Source of the DNA: an uncultured Phycisphaerales bacterium
Lineage (GTDB): Bacteria > Planctomycetota > Phycisphaerae > Phycisphaerales > UBA1924
Direction of reading: 5' to 3'
DNA length: 14,075 nucleotides
NCBI GenBank assembly: GCA_937871415.1
Contig: CALMQD010000170.1
Location: 1 to 14,075, forward strand
Position numbers and translations under genes: made by a program. The notes beneath the pieces were generated by a model that saw only the letters and a program-made list of their open reading frames with translations, was not told the DNA's origin and did not search any database. Position 1 is the stretch's first letter. Every line of letters starts with the position of its first letter. Below, piece by piece: positions 6,573 to 12,616 of the stretch.

Positions 6573-7784
6573 ATGAAGTCCGTCATCGTTCTGGGCGCCG
6601 GCAAGGTCGGCAAATCGGTCGCCGAACTGCTCCTGATCGCCGGCAAGGGCGAGTACAAGGTCACGATCTGTGACCACAACGAGCACCACCTGGCCGAGGC
6701 CGAGAGCAACCTCCGCCGCCTGAAGACACTCGTGAAGTTCCCGGTGGAGTTCGCGTCGCGCCGGCTCGACGTCTCGAAGAAGGACCAGGTGCGGGAAGCG
6801 CTGCGCGGGCACGACTACGTGATCTGCATGCTCCCCTTCAACTTCGTGCTGGGCATCGCCGAGATCGCCAACGAACTGGGCGTGAACTACTTCGACGTGA
6901 CCGAGGACGTGGAGACGACCGACGCCGTGCGCGGCATCGCCGCGGGCGGCAAGGCCCGGGTCGCGCTCGTCCCGCAGTGCGGGCTGGCGCCGGGCTACAT
7001 CGCGATCGCGGCGTACGACATCGCGCGCCAGTTCAAGACCGTCCACGAACTCACGCTCCGCGTCGGCGCGTTGCCGCAGTTCCCGACCAACCGCCTGAAG
7101 TACAACGTGACGTGGTCCACCGCCGGCGTGGTCAACGAGTACTGCGAGCCGTGCAACGTGATGCTCGACGGCCGGCGGGTGAAGGTGCCGGCCCTCGAGG
7201 GGCTCGAGCACTTCTCGTTCGAGGGCATCGAGTACGAGGCCGCGTACACCTCCGGCGGCGTGGGCAGCCTCATCGAGACCCTGGAAGCGGAGAAGAAAAC
7301 CACCGGCGAGACGCGCATCGCGTACAAGACGATCCGCTACCCCGGCCACTTCGAGCTCATGAAGTTCCTGCTCCAGGACCTGCGTCTGGGCGTGGAGCAT
7401 GCCGATCCCGGGCCCGGGGGGGTGAAGTTCGATCGATCGCTCGCGATGGGCATCCTCGACAACGCGGTCGCCCGCACGCTCCAGGACGAGGTGGTCGTCT
7501 TCGTCAACGGCGTCGGCATCGACAACGCAGGCATCCGGCGACAGATCAACTTCAAGCGCATCGTCCGCGCCACGACGATGTTCGGGCGCGTCTGGCCGGC
7601 GATCGAGCTCACCACCGCGGCAGGGGTGTGCGCCATGGTCGATCTGCACCGACAAGGACGCCTCCCCAAGACCGGCTTCATCCGTCAGGAAGAGTGCACG
7701 CTCGAGATGTTCAATCAGTCGCTCTTCGGGCTCGCGTACGAGAACCCGGACGCGATCGAGCCCTCCGTTCGGGCGGCGCACTGA
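6573..7784 (+). CDS. Saccharopine dehydrogenase / lysine 6-dehydrogenase family oxidoreductase
   Basis: A 403-aa NAD(P)-dependent oxidoreductase. It opens with a Rossmann fold, VIVLGAGKVGKSVAELL (4-20, GxGxxG at 8-13), and has an acidic residue at the end of beta-2 (CD at 33-34), which favours NAD. The C-terminal catalytic part carries CGLAPG (136-141), TSGG (226-229) and YKTIRYPGH (251-259), which match the saccharopine dehydrogenase C-terminal domain and especially lysine 6-dehydrogenases, which have TSGG and YKTIRYRGH at the equivalent places. Oxidative deamination of lysine, or a saccharopine-type reaction, is therefore the best guess; planctomycetes carry several poorly characterised paralogues of this family. 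The ATG at 6573 has GGGAG 6 nt upstream, and the Rossmann strand begins at residue 3, so the start is firm. It follows the acyl-CoA mutase in the same direction; shared roles in amino-acid breakdown are possible but not shown. Confidence 0.85.
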   Translation: MKSVIVLGAGKVGKSVAELLLIAGKGEYKVTICDHNEHHLAEAESNLRRLKTLVKFPVEFASRRLDVSKKDQVREALRGHDYVICMLPFNFVLGIAEIANELGVNYFDVTEDVETTDAVRGIAAGGKARVALVPQCGLAPGYIAIAAYDIARQFKTVHELTLRVGALPQFPTNRLKYNVTWSTAGVVNEYCEPCNVMLDGRRVKVPALEGLEHFSFEGIEYEAAYTSGGVGSLIETLEAEKKTTGETRIAYKTIRYPGHFELMKFLLQDLRLGVEHADPGPGGVKFDRSLAMGILDNAVARTLQDEVVVFVNGVGIDNAGIRRQINFKRIVRATTMFGRVWPAIELTTAAGVCAMVDLHRQGRLPKTGFIRQEECTLEMFNQSLFGLAYENPDAIEPSVRAAH

Positions 7785-7907
7785 AAACTGTGCGGGTCCA
7801 GCGACCTGAGAGTTATCGGCAATCCGTTTCTAACTTCATTTTCGACAAGGTATTACGGCGAACCAAATGCCCGACCTCCGGGGCGGCGTTCGGTTCGTGC
7901 GCGTCAT

Positions 7908-7933
7908 GCTCCCCTTACCGGGTGCTTTTTTTT
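7908..7933 (+). terminator. Candidate intrinsic terminator or leader attenuator with T8 tract
   Basis: A short stem, GCTCCC (7908-7913) against GGGTGC (7920-7925) with one T-T mismatch and a six-base loop, is followed at once by eight T residues (7926-7933), the longest T run in a GC-rich window. It lies 124 bp after the dehydrogenase stop and 69 bp before the Hpt start. It may end the upstream transcript, or it may act as an attenuator if the Hpt promoter lies before it. The stem is short, so confidence is limited. Confidence 0.45.
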
Positions 7934-7988
7934 CATTCCAGTCCCCCAGAGGGTCAACCCTTGTCCAAGGCGGTCCGATGAAATGTTC

Positions 7989-7993
7989 GGAGG
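7989..7993 (+). promoter_or_regulatory. Shine-Dalgarno GGAGG fixing the Hpt start
   Basis: GGAGG lies 8 nt upstream of the ATG at 8002. This decides against the earlier in-frame ATG codons at 7867, 7909 and 7978, of which the first two would place the T8 terminator-like sequence inside the coding region. Confidence 0.7.
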
Positions 7994-8001
7994 CCAATGG
8001 C

Positions 8002-8355
8002 ATGAATCCCAGCAATCGTCCGGGAAACGCCGGACCCCTTGTCAGCGAGCTTGCCGCCGACCCGGACATGTCTGAGCTGGTCGAGATGTTCGTATCCGAA
8101 CTCCCGGCGCGGCTGAAGGCGATGTCCGAGGCGATGGCGGGCGCGAACTATGAGTCGCTGCGGCGCCTGGCGCACCAACTCAAGGGCGCGGGAGGCGGCT
8201 ACGGCTTCCCGTCCATCAGCACCGCCGCGGCGACGCTGGAGCGCTCGCTGCTCCAGTCTGGGCTCAACCCGCAGGGCAACGCCCAGGCGCTGGCCTCCAT
8301 CAAGCGCGAACTGGACGAACTCGTGCAGCTGTGCAACCGGGCCCGCGCGGCCTGA
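8002..8355 (+). CDS. Hpt-domain phosphotransfer protein
   Basis: A 117-aa single-domain histidine phosphotransfer protein, all helical. The hallmark is LRRLAHQLKGAGGGYGFPSI (53-72), with His58 as the probable phosphorylated residue and the following Lys-Gly pair and small residues typical of Hpt helices. The rest (about 14-47 and 73-114) forms the amphipathic helices of the four-helix bundle. It would carry phosphate from a hybrid histidine kinase, not in this window, to a receiver domain. The start is fixed by a GGAGG 8 nt upstream. The next gene, 97 nt downstream and on the same strand, encodes a REC-GGDEF protein, the obvious candidate acceptor. The upstream leader is AT-richer than its surroundings and holds a terminator-like element, so expression may be controlled there. 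Confidence 0.88.
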   Translation: MNPSNRPGNAGPLVSELAADPDMSELVEMFVSELPARLKAMSEAMAGANYESLRRLAHQLKGAGGGYGFPSISTAAATLERSLLQSGLNPQGNAQALASIKRELDELVQLCNRARAA

Positions 8356-8452
8356 TCGTCGCGCGTTCGGTCGTAGATCCGGGGCGGGAACTCGTGTTCG
8401 GCGGGGCGGGGGTGTGCTCGGTGTCGGCTGGTGTTTCGCACGGCGGTCTCAC

Positions 8453-9397
8453 GTGACGACGAACCCCAACGAATCTCTTCCGATCGTCATGCTCGTCGAC
8501 GACTCCGTCGACGTGCACCGGCTCCTCCAAGCCCGGCTCAAGCACGAGCAGATCCGGCTGATCGGCGCGACGCGCGGCAAGGAGGCGCTCGAACTGGCCG
8601 AGCGCAGCCCGCCGGCGTGCATTCTGCTCGACCTCGACATGCCGGAGATGGACGGCTTCGAGGTCCTCCGGGCGCTCAAGGACCGCTCGTCGACGTGCAA
8701 CGTCCCGGTCATCGTCCTTTCGGGGCTGGTGGGCAGCGAGGACAAGGTCACCGCCTTCGACCTGGGCGCCGTCGATTACGTCACCAAGCCCTTCGACCTG
8801 GCGGAACTGCGGGCTCGCCTCCGCGCCTGCCTGCGTCTGAATCAGCTCCTGCACCTGCTCGCGGAACGGGCCGACGTGGACGGCCTTACCGGCCTGGGCA
8901 ACCGCGCTCACTTCAACAAGCGATGGGCCGACGAGGTCGCCGAGGCCCGGCGCTACGGACACCCGCTGTCGCTGGCGATGTGCGACGTGGACTACTTCAA
9001 GAAGATCAACGACACCTTCGGCCACCCCGCGGGCGACGAGGTGCTCCAGCGCCTCGCCAACCTCCTGCAGGCGGAGTGCCGCAGCCCCGACGTGCCGTGC
9101 CGTTTCGGCGGTGAAGAGTTCGCGCTCATCATGCCCAACACCTCGCCGTCGGACGCGGCAAAAGTCGCGGAGCGCATCCGCGAGGCCGTGGCCGAACTGA
9201 CCTTCCCGCGTCATCCCGATTACCACGTGACGATCTCGATCGGAATCGCCGGCTCGGAAGCGGGCGCGGGCGAACTCTCCGCCGAGAAATGGCTCGAACA
9301 GGCCGACCAGACGCTCTACCAGGCGAAGCGGTCGGGGCGCAACCGGGTCTTGTGCACGAACGTCACGCCCTCGAGCCCGATGAAGCTCGCGGGCTGA
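8453..9397 (+). CDS. Response regulator diguanylate cyclase (REC-GGDEF)
   Basis: A 314-aa PleD/WspR-type protein that would make cyclic di-GMP from two GTP when its receiver is phosphorylated. The receiver (about 10-128) has the acidic pair Asp16-Asp17, phospho-acceptor Asp60 in LLDLDMPEMDG, Ser90 and the Lys112-Pro113 switch pair. The GGDEF domain (about 138-302) begins with DVDGLTGLGNRAHF, continues with CDVDYFKKINDTFGHPAGDE (177-196) and has an intact GGEEF active site (219-223). An RxxD inhibitory site (Arg210 to Asp213) stands exactly five residues before it, so product inhibition is expected. No EAL or membrane domain is present, so the protein is cytosolic. The start is taken as GTG at 8453, with a weak GGCGG 6 nt upstream; the later ATG at 8489 would fall inside the first beta-strand. 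It probably forms a phosphorelay with the preceding Hpt gene. Confidence 0.92.
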   Translation: MTTNPNESLPIVMLVDDSVDVHRLLQARLKHEQIRLIGATRGKEALELAERSPPACILLDLDMPEMDGFEVLRALKDRSSTCNVPVIVLSGLVGSEDKVTAFDLGAVDYVTKPFDLAELRARLRACLRLNQLLHLLAERADVDGLTGLGNRAHFNKRWADEVAEARRYGHPLSLAMCDVDYFKKINDTFGHPAGDEVLQRLANLLQAECRSPDVPCRFGGEEFALIMPNTSPSDAAKVAERIREAVAELTFPRHPDYHVTISIGIAGSEAGAGELSAEKWLEQADQTLYQAKRSGRNRVLCTNVTPSSPMKLAG

Positions 9398-9422
9398 GTC
9401 GTTCTCGCACCCCGCCACTCAG
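9394..9422. repeat. Inverted repeat containing both stop codons of the convergent DGC and PagL-like genes
   Basis: CTGAGT (9394-9399) and ACTCAG (9417-9422) form a 6-bp inverted repeat around a 17-nt centre. The TGA of the cyclase (9395-9397) and the TGA of the minus-strand gene (9419-9421) sit symmetrically in the two arms. It may work as a weak shared terminator; there is no T tract. Confidence 0.3.
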
Positions 9423-10360
9423 AACGGGATCGTCACACCGGCGTAGATCGCGACCGAGTCCCGCGCCGGGTTGCGCTCGTCGCCCTCGATCCGCCCGTTC
9501 GAGATGTGGTGCCAGCGCACGCCGACCATCCAGCGGGGACCCCGCGACTCGCCGTCGACCGACTCGTCGAAAGCCCGAGTGAACCCCAGGCCCAGGCGCG
9601 GCAGGAAGTTGAACCCCGTGCCGCCGTCGGGCACTTCGTCGAAGCCCGCGAGCAACCCGATGCCGGCATCGCCGAACACCGACCAGCGGTAATCCTCGGC
9701 GTGCAGGAAGTGCCAGCGGAAGAGAAAGACGCCCGAGACGCCGCCGGTGTCCTGCCCCTTCTGCGCGAAGTACCACGCGGCGGCCTCCAGCACGAACTCC
9801 ACGTCGTCGACGATGAACCGCGACCACGCGACGTGCACGTTCAGATCGTGGTCCTCATCGAAGTTGTACGCGTAGAGCCCGCCGATGGTGAGCCAATCGG
9901 TCCCGGCCTGGCCGAACGCGCCGTGCTGCTGCGCGCTTTCCCGGCCCGGCTCCTGCTTGGTCGTTCCCGGCGCAGCGCGCGAGGGAGACGCGCCGGGCTC
10001 GCCGCCCTTGGGGGCCGGGTCGTCGAACACGGTCTCGGCGTCGTGCTGCGTGCGTTCGAGGACGAGGCTCGGCGCGACCACCGTCACGGCCGGCGCGAGC
10101 GCCGCGCTCGGGCCCGCCGTCGGCGCGACCGTCGAGGCGGTGTTGTTCAGCACGAGGGCCGGGACGGTGAGGCTCATCGCGCCCGCACCCAGCACCGGCG
10201 GGCCGCCCGCGGGGCATTCACCCGCGTAGGCCGCGGCGCACGCGCCGAGAATCGGGATGACAGCCCAAGCGACGCGCCGGTGGGCCGCGGTTGTCGGGCG
10301 CGGGCCCGCACCGAGCGGCGCCGACGGTTGGTGGCGGGCCGTGGATCGATGTGTGTGCAT
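9419..10360 (-). CDS. PagL-like outer-membrane protein (lipid A 3-O-deacylase / acyloxyacyl hydrolase family)
   Basis: A 313-aa exported protein. A long basic n-region is followed by a hydrophobic stretch (30-46) and a likely signal-peptidase site after AYA (46). Residues 48-150 are a low-complexity Ala/Pro/Gly/Thr linker. The C-terminal part, about 153-313, alternates hydrophobic beta-strands and ends in YAGVTIPF, with the terminal Phe typical of outer-membrane barrels. The motif RWHHISNGRIEGDERNPARD (282-301) resembles the PagL active-site region H-x-S-N ... N-x-x-x-[ED]-S: His285 and Ser287 would be two catalytic residues, and Asp301 stands where Pseudomonas PagL has Glu140. PagL removes the 3-O acyl chain from lipid A in the outer membrane. 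Activity here is inference, since the third residue is changed and overall similarity is modest. The start is taken at ATG 10360, 7 nt after TACCCT; an upstream extension is less likely. Confidence 0.65.
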   Translation of the reverse strand: MHTHRSTARHQPSAPLGAGPRPTTAAHRRVAWAVIPILGACAAAYAGECPAGGPPVLGAGAMSLTVPALVLNNTASTVAPTAGPSAALAPAVTVVAPSLVLERTQHDAETVFDDPAPKGGEPGASPSRAAPGTTKQEPGRESAQQHGAFGQAGTDWLTIGGLYAYNFDEDHDLNVHVAWSRFIVDDVEFVLEAAAWYFAQKGQDTGGVSGVFLFRWHFLHAEDYRWSVFGDAGIGLLAGFDEVPDGGTGFNFLPRLGLGFTRAFDESVDGESRGPRWMVGVRWHHISNGRIEGDERNPARDSVAIYAGVTIPF

Positions 10361-10367
10361 GGCCCAG

Positions 10368-10373
10368 AGGGTA
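10368..10373 (-). promoter_or_regulatory. -10-like box TACCCT of the PagL-like gene
   Basis: On the minus strand TACCCT ends 7 nt before the ATG at 10360, with no Shine-Dalgarno in the gap (ctgggcc). A promoter here would overlap the polymerase site of the divergent SlyX-like gene. No clear -35 is visible. Confidence 0.35.
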
Positions 10374-10386
10374 CACCAAGCGGCCC

Positions 10387-10392
10387 TACGGT
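10387..10392 (+). promoter_or_regulatory. -10-like box TACGGT of the SlyX-like gene
   Basis: TACGGT lies 5 nt before the GTG at 10398 and there is no Shine-Dalgarno. It stands only 13 nt from the opposing TACCCT box of the PagL-like gene, so the two promoters, if real, cannot be occupied at the same time. Confidence 0.3.
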
Positions 10393-10397
10393 TGCCC

Positions 10398-10706
10398 GTG
10401 CACACCGACAGCCGACAGCCCCCGCAAGATCCGCACTCGCCGCGGCCGTCTCCCGTTCAACCGGGCGCGGACGAGGTCCTGCAGGAACGGCTCCTCCGGA
10501 TCGAGGAGACGGCGGGTTTCGCCGACCATCGAACCGAGCAACTCACCCGGGAAGTCCGCGAGATGAACACCCTGCTGGTCGAACTGCTCCAGCGCCTGGA
10601 ACGCCTGGAGCGCCGAATCGATCGGCTGGCCGCGGATCACAACTCCGGTTCTGCCGCCGAAGCGGACCCCGGCAATGCCGAGAATGGCGATGGCGAACGG
10701 GCGTAG
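10398..10706 (+). CDS. SlyX-like coiled-coil protein
   Basis: A 102-aa protein whose middle (about 27-78) is one long charged helix with heptad-type Leu/Ile spacing: ERLLRIEETAGFADHRTEQL (30-49), then REVREMNTLLVELLQRLERL (51-70) and a final RRIDRL. This follows the SlyX family pattern (E-x-R-[IL]-x-x-[IL]-E ... A-F-x-[DE] ... [IL]-x-x-L ... L-x-x-[RL]). SlyX is a small protein of unknown function. The N-terminal 25 residues are polar and Pro-rich and the last 20 are acidic and probably disordered. The start is uncertain: GTG at 10398 is preferred because it follows a TACGGT box, but an in-frame ATG at 10359 would overlap the start codon of the divergent PagL-like gene and give 115 aa. The stop codon lies in one arm of an inverted repeat shared with gpmI. 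Confidence 0.65.
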   Translation: MHTDSRQPPQDPHSPRPSPVQPGADEVLQERLLRIEETAGFADHRTEQLTREVREMNTLLVELLQRLERLERRIDRLAADHNSGSAAEADPGNAENGDGERA

Positions 10707-10729
10707 CACCGCCGGCACGCGCGGTGCTA
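10704..10729. terminator. Hairpin formed by the stop regions of convergent slyX-like and gpmI genes
   Basis: TAGCACCGC (10704-10712) pairs perfectly with GCGGTGCTA (10721-10729) across an eight-base loop. The left arm starts with the TAG of the SlyX-like gene (10704-10706), and the right arm, read on the minus strand, starts with the TAG of gpmI (10729-10727). Each transcript would therefore fold immediately at its own stop codon. No T tract follows on either side, so Rho-independent termination is uncertain; it may instead protect 3' ends. Confidence 0.55.
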
Positions 10730-12475
10730 AGGCTTCAGAAGCGACTGCCCATCCATCTCCGCCGGCTTGGGCAGGCCCATCATGTCGAGCGCCGTCGGCA
10801 GGATGTCGGCCAATCGCCCCCGCTGCTCGCGAGCGTTTGCATCGAACCAGCCGGCGGCGTCCCGGTCACCCCGCAGAGTCCTGCCCTTGAAGGCCTCGCC
10901 CACGACGAACAGCGGCACGTCGTAGACCGTGTGCGCCGTGTGCGGCGAGTTCGTCTCCGGGTCGAACATCTGCTCCGCGTTGCCGTGGTCGGCGGTCACG
11001 ATCAATGAACCCGCCGGCTTGCGTGCGGCGACGGCGCCGATGATCCTCCCCACGCACTCATCCACGGTCGCGCAGGCCTTCACCGCGGCCTCGAGGTTGC
11101 CGGTGTGCCCGACCATGTCGCCGTTGGCGAAGTTCACCACGATGAAGTCCTCGCACTCCGGCGAGTTCAGGTGCGAGAGCACCGCGTCGCAGACCTGGGC
11201 CGCCGACATTTCGGGCTGCAGGTCGTACGTCGCGACCCTGGGGCTCTGCGGGTTCTCGCGCTTCTCGCCCGGGAAGGGCGCGTCGCGGTAGTCGTTGAAG
11301 AAGAACGTCACGTGCGGGTACTTCTCGGTCTCGGCGCAGCGCAGCTGCGTCAGCCCGAGCCGGGACAGATACTCGCCGCCGATGTTCACCATCTTCGGCG
11401 GCTTGGGGAACGCAACCTTGACGTACGGCGCCAGGAACTCGGCGTAACCGGTCATCGTCACGAAGTCGAGGTCCAGGCGCGGCCCGCGCGGGAAGCCCTT
11501 GCGCCCGCTGTCGGGCGAGGGCTTGACCTCGGGGCTGCTCTCGAAGCCCGGCAGCACAAACGCCGAGACGATCTCTCGAGGCCGGTCTCCTCGGTAGTTG
11601 TAGAAAATGACGCTGTCGCCGTCCTTGATGCGCGTCCGCATCGCGTCCTCGGGGTGGCGTCCGATCATGGTCGGTGTGACGAACTCGTCGCCCTTGAGGT
11701 TCTCGGCGGTCGGGCGCTCGTAGTACCGCTGCACGGCATACTCCGCCGACTCGACGACGCCGACGCGGTGCTTGACCCAGTCGCGCCCGGTCAGGCAGGC
11801 GTACGCCCTCTCGATCCGTTCCCAGCGGAAGTCCCGGTCCATTCCCCAGTACCGCCCCATCACCGACGCGACGAGCGACGCCTCACCCGCGATGCCCAGG
11901 CGCCGGCAACGGGTCTCGATCTCGCGCACGAACCCGAGCCCGGTGAACGGGCCCGTGTCGCGCCCGTCCATGAACAGGTGGATCGCGACGTCCGGCGCTT
12001 CGAGTTTCTTGCACAGTTCCAGGATCGCGTACAGGTGCGTGAGCAGTCCGTGCACGCCGGCGTCGGAAGCGATGCCGAGCAGGTGCACGTAGCCGCCGGA
12101 GGCCTTGGCGCGCCGGATGGCCTCGACGATCGGCGCGTTGCTGTGCAGTCTCGGCGCTTCGCCGCGGGGCCCGGGCCTGCATGCCTTGGTGATCGCCACC
12201 GATTCCTGGTCGACGACGCGTCCAGCGCCGATGTTCTGGTGCCCGACCTCCGAGTTGCCCATGGTTCCCTCGGGAAGGCCGACGTCCTCGCCCGAGGTCT
12301 TGATGAGCGTCCACGGGCACTCGCGCCGCAACCGGTCGGCCACGGGCGTCAAGCCGCGCTGCGACGCGATCTTGACCGCGTTGAAGGCGTCGTGGGACGG
12401 GTGGGGGTTCTCGCCCCAGCCGTCGCGGATGATCAGGACCAGCGGCGTATTGCGTAGACCGGTCGGTTTCGACAT
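10727..12475 (-). CDS. gpmI: 2,3-bisphosphoglycerate-independent phosphoglycerate mutase
   Basis: A 582-aa cofactor-independent phosphoglycerate mutase that interconverts 3- and 2-phosphoglycerate in lower glycolysis and gluconeogenesis, in the cytosol. It shows IIRDGWG (15-21, metal-binding Asp18), the phosphoserine motif TMGNSEVGHQNIGAGRVV (71-88, catalytic Ser75), DGRDTGP, GRYWGMDRDFRWER, FYNYRGDRPRE, FANGDMVGHTG and, near the end, TADHGNAEQM (Asp496-His497) with PHTAHT. All the metal-site motifs of the alkaline-phosphatase superfamily are present, so it should be active. It is longer than the usual 505-550 aa; extra sequence includes the segment around SSPEVKPSPDSGRKGFPRGP and a region before the C-terminus (FDANAREQRGR). 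The ATG at 12475 follows a TACACT box by 8 nt; a TTG at 12484 lies inside that box and is rejected. It is convergent with the SlyX-like gene and divergent from the methyltransferase gene. Confidence 0.96.
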   Translation of the reverse strand: MSKPTGLRNTPLVLIIRDGWGENPHPSHDAFNAVKIASQRGLTPVADRLRRECPWTLIKTSGEDVGLPEGTMGNSEVGHQNIGAGRVVDQESVAITKACRPGPRGEAPRLHSNAPIVEAIRRAKASGGYVHLLGIASDAGVHGLLTHLYAILELCKKLEAPDVAIHLFMDGRDTGPFTGLGFVREIETRCRRLGIAGEASLVASVMGRYWGMDRDFRWERIERAYACLTGRDWVKHRVGVVESAEYAVQRYYERPTAENLKGDEFVTPTMIGRHPEDAMRTRIKDGDSVIFYNYRGDRPREIVSAFVLPGFESSPEVKPSPDSGRKGFPRGPRLDLDFVTMTGYAEFLAPYVKVAFPKPPKMVNIGGEYLSRLGLTQLRCAETEKYPHVTFFFNDYRDAPFPGEKRENPQSPRVATYDLQPEMSAAQVCDAVLSHLNSPECEDFIVVNFANGDMVGHTGNLEAAVKACATVDECVGRIIGAVAARKPAGSLIVTADHGNAEQMFDPETNSPHTAHTVYDVPLFVVGEAFKGRTLRGDRDAAGWFDANAREQRGRLADILPTALDMMGLPKPAEMDGQSLLKP

Positions 12476-12483
12476 AGCCGCCA

Positions 12484-12489
12484 AGTGTA
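12484..12489 (-). promoter_or_regulatory. -10 box TACACT, 8 nt before gpmI
   Basis: On the minus strand TACACT is followed by 8 nt (tggcggct) and the ATG at 12475. The same hexamer precedes the OPT transporter start at nearly the same distance. No convincing -35 lies 16-18 nt upstream. Confidence 0.45.
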
Positions 12490-12599
12490 GTGGGCGACGC
12501 GAACCGCCCGACCGAGCGGGCCCCGGAGGGCGTCCGCTGCGCGCCCCGGCGCCATCGCCCGCGTGGCGCGCTCCGCTTCAGCCCGGTTTCACGCGGCGC

Positions 12600-12605
12600 T
12601 ACGAT
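12600..12605 (+). promoter_or_regulatory. -10-like box TACGAT of the methyltransferase gene
   Basis: TACGAT ends 11 nt before the ATG at 12617. A partial -35 (TTCAGC, 12577-12582) stands 17 nt upstream. There is no Shine-Dalgarno in the gap (gttgaacgttc), so a very short leader is expected. Confidence 0.4.
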
Positions 12606-12616
12606 GTTGAACGTTC

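Noticed and set aside
6393..7781. Minus-strand open frame of 462 codons opposite the dehydrogenase gene
   Set aside because: It is a shadow of the Rossmann-fold gene and has no recognisable domain.
7785..8001. c-di-GMP (GEMM) riboswitch before the Hpt/cyclase genes
   Set aside because: The conserved GEMM segments (GGCAAACC-like, GACGCAAAGCC-like and GGCCTAA-like) are absent; only a terminator-like stem with a T tract is visible.
12539..12571. GCGCGCC ... GGCGCGC inverted repeat between gpmI and the methyltransferase gene
   Set aside because: Seven GC-only pairs around a 19-nt loop are likely by chance in such GC-rich sequence, and the location is a divergent promoter region.
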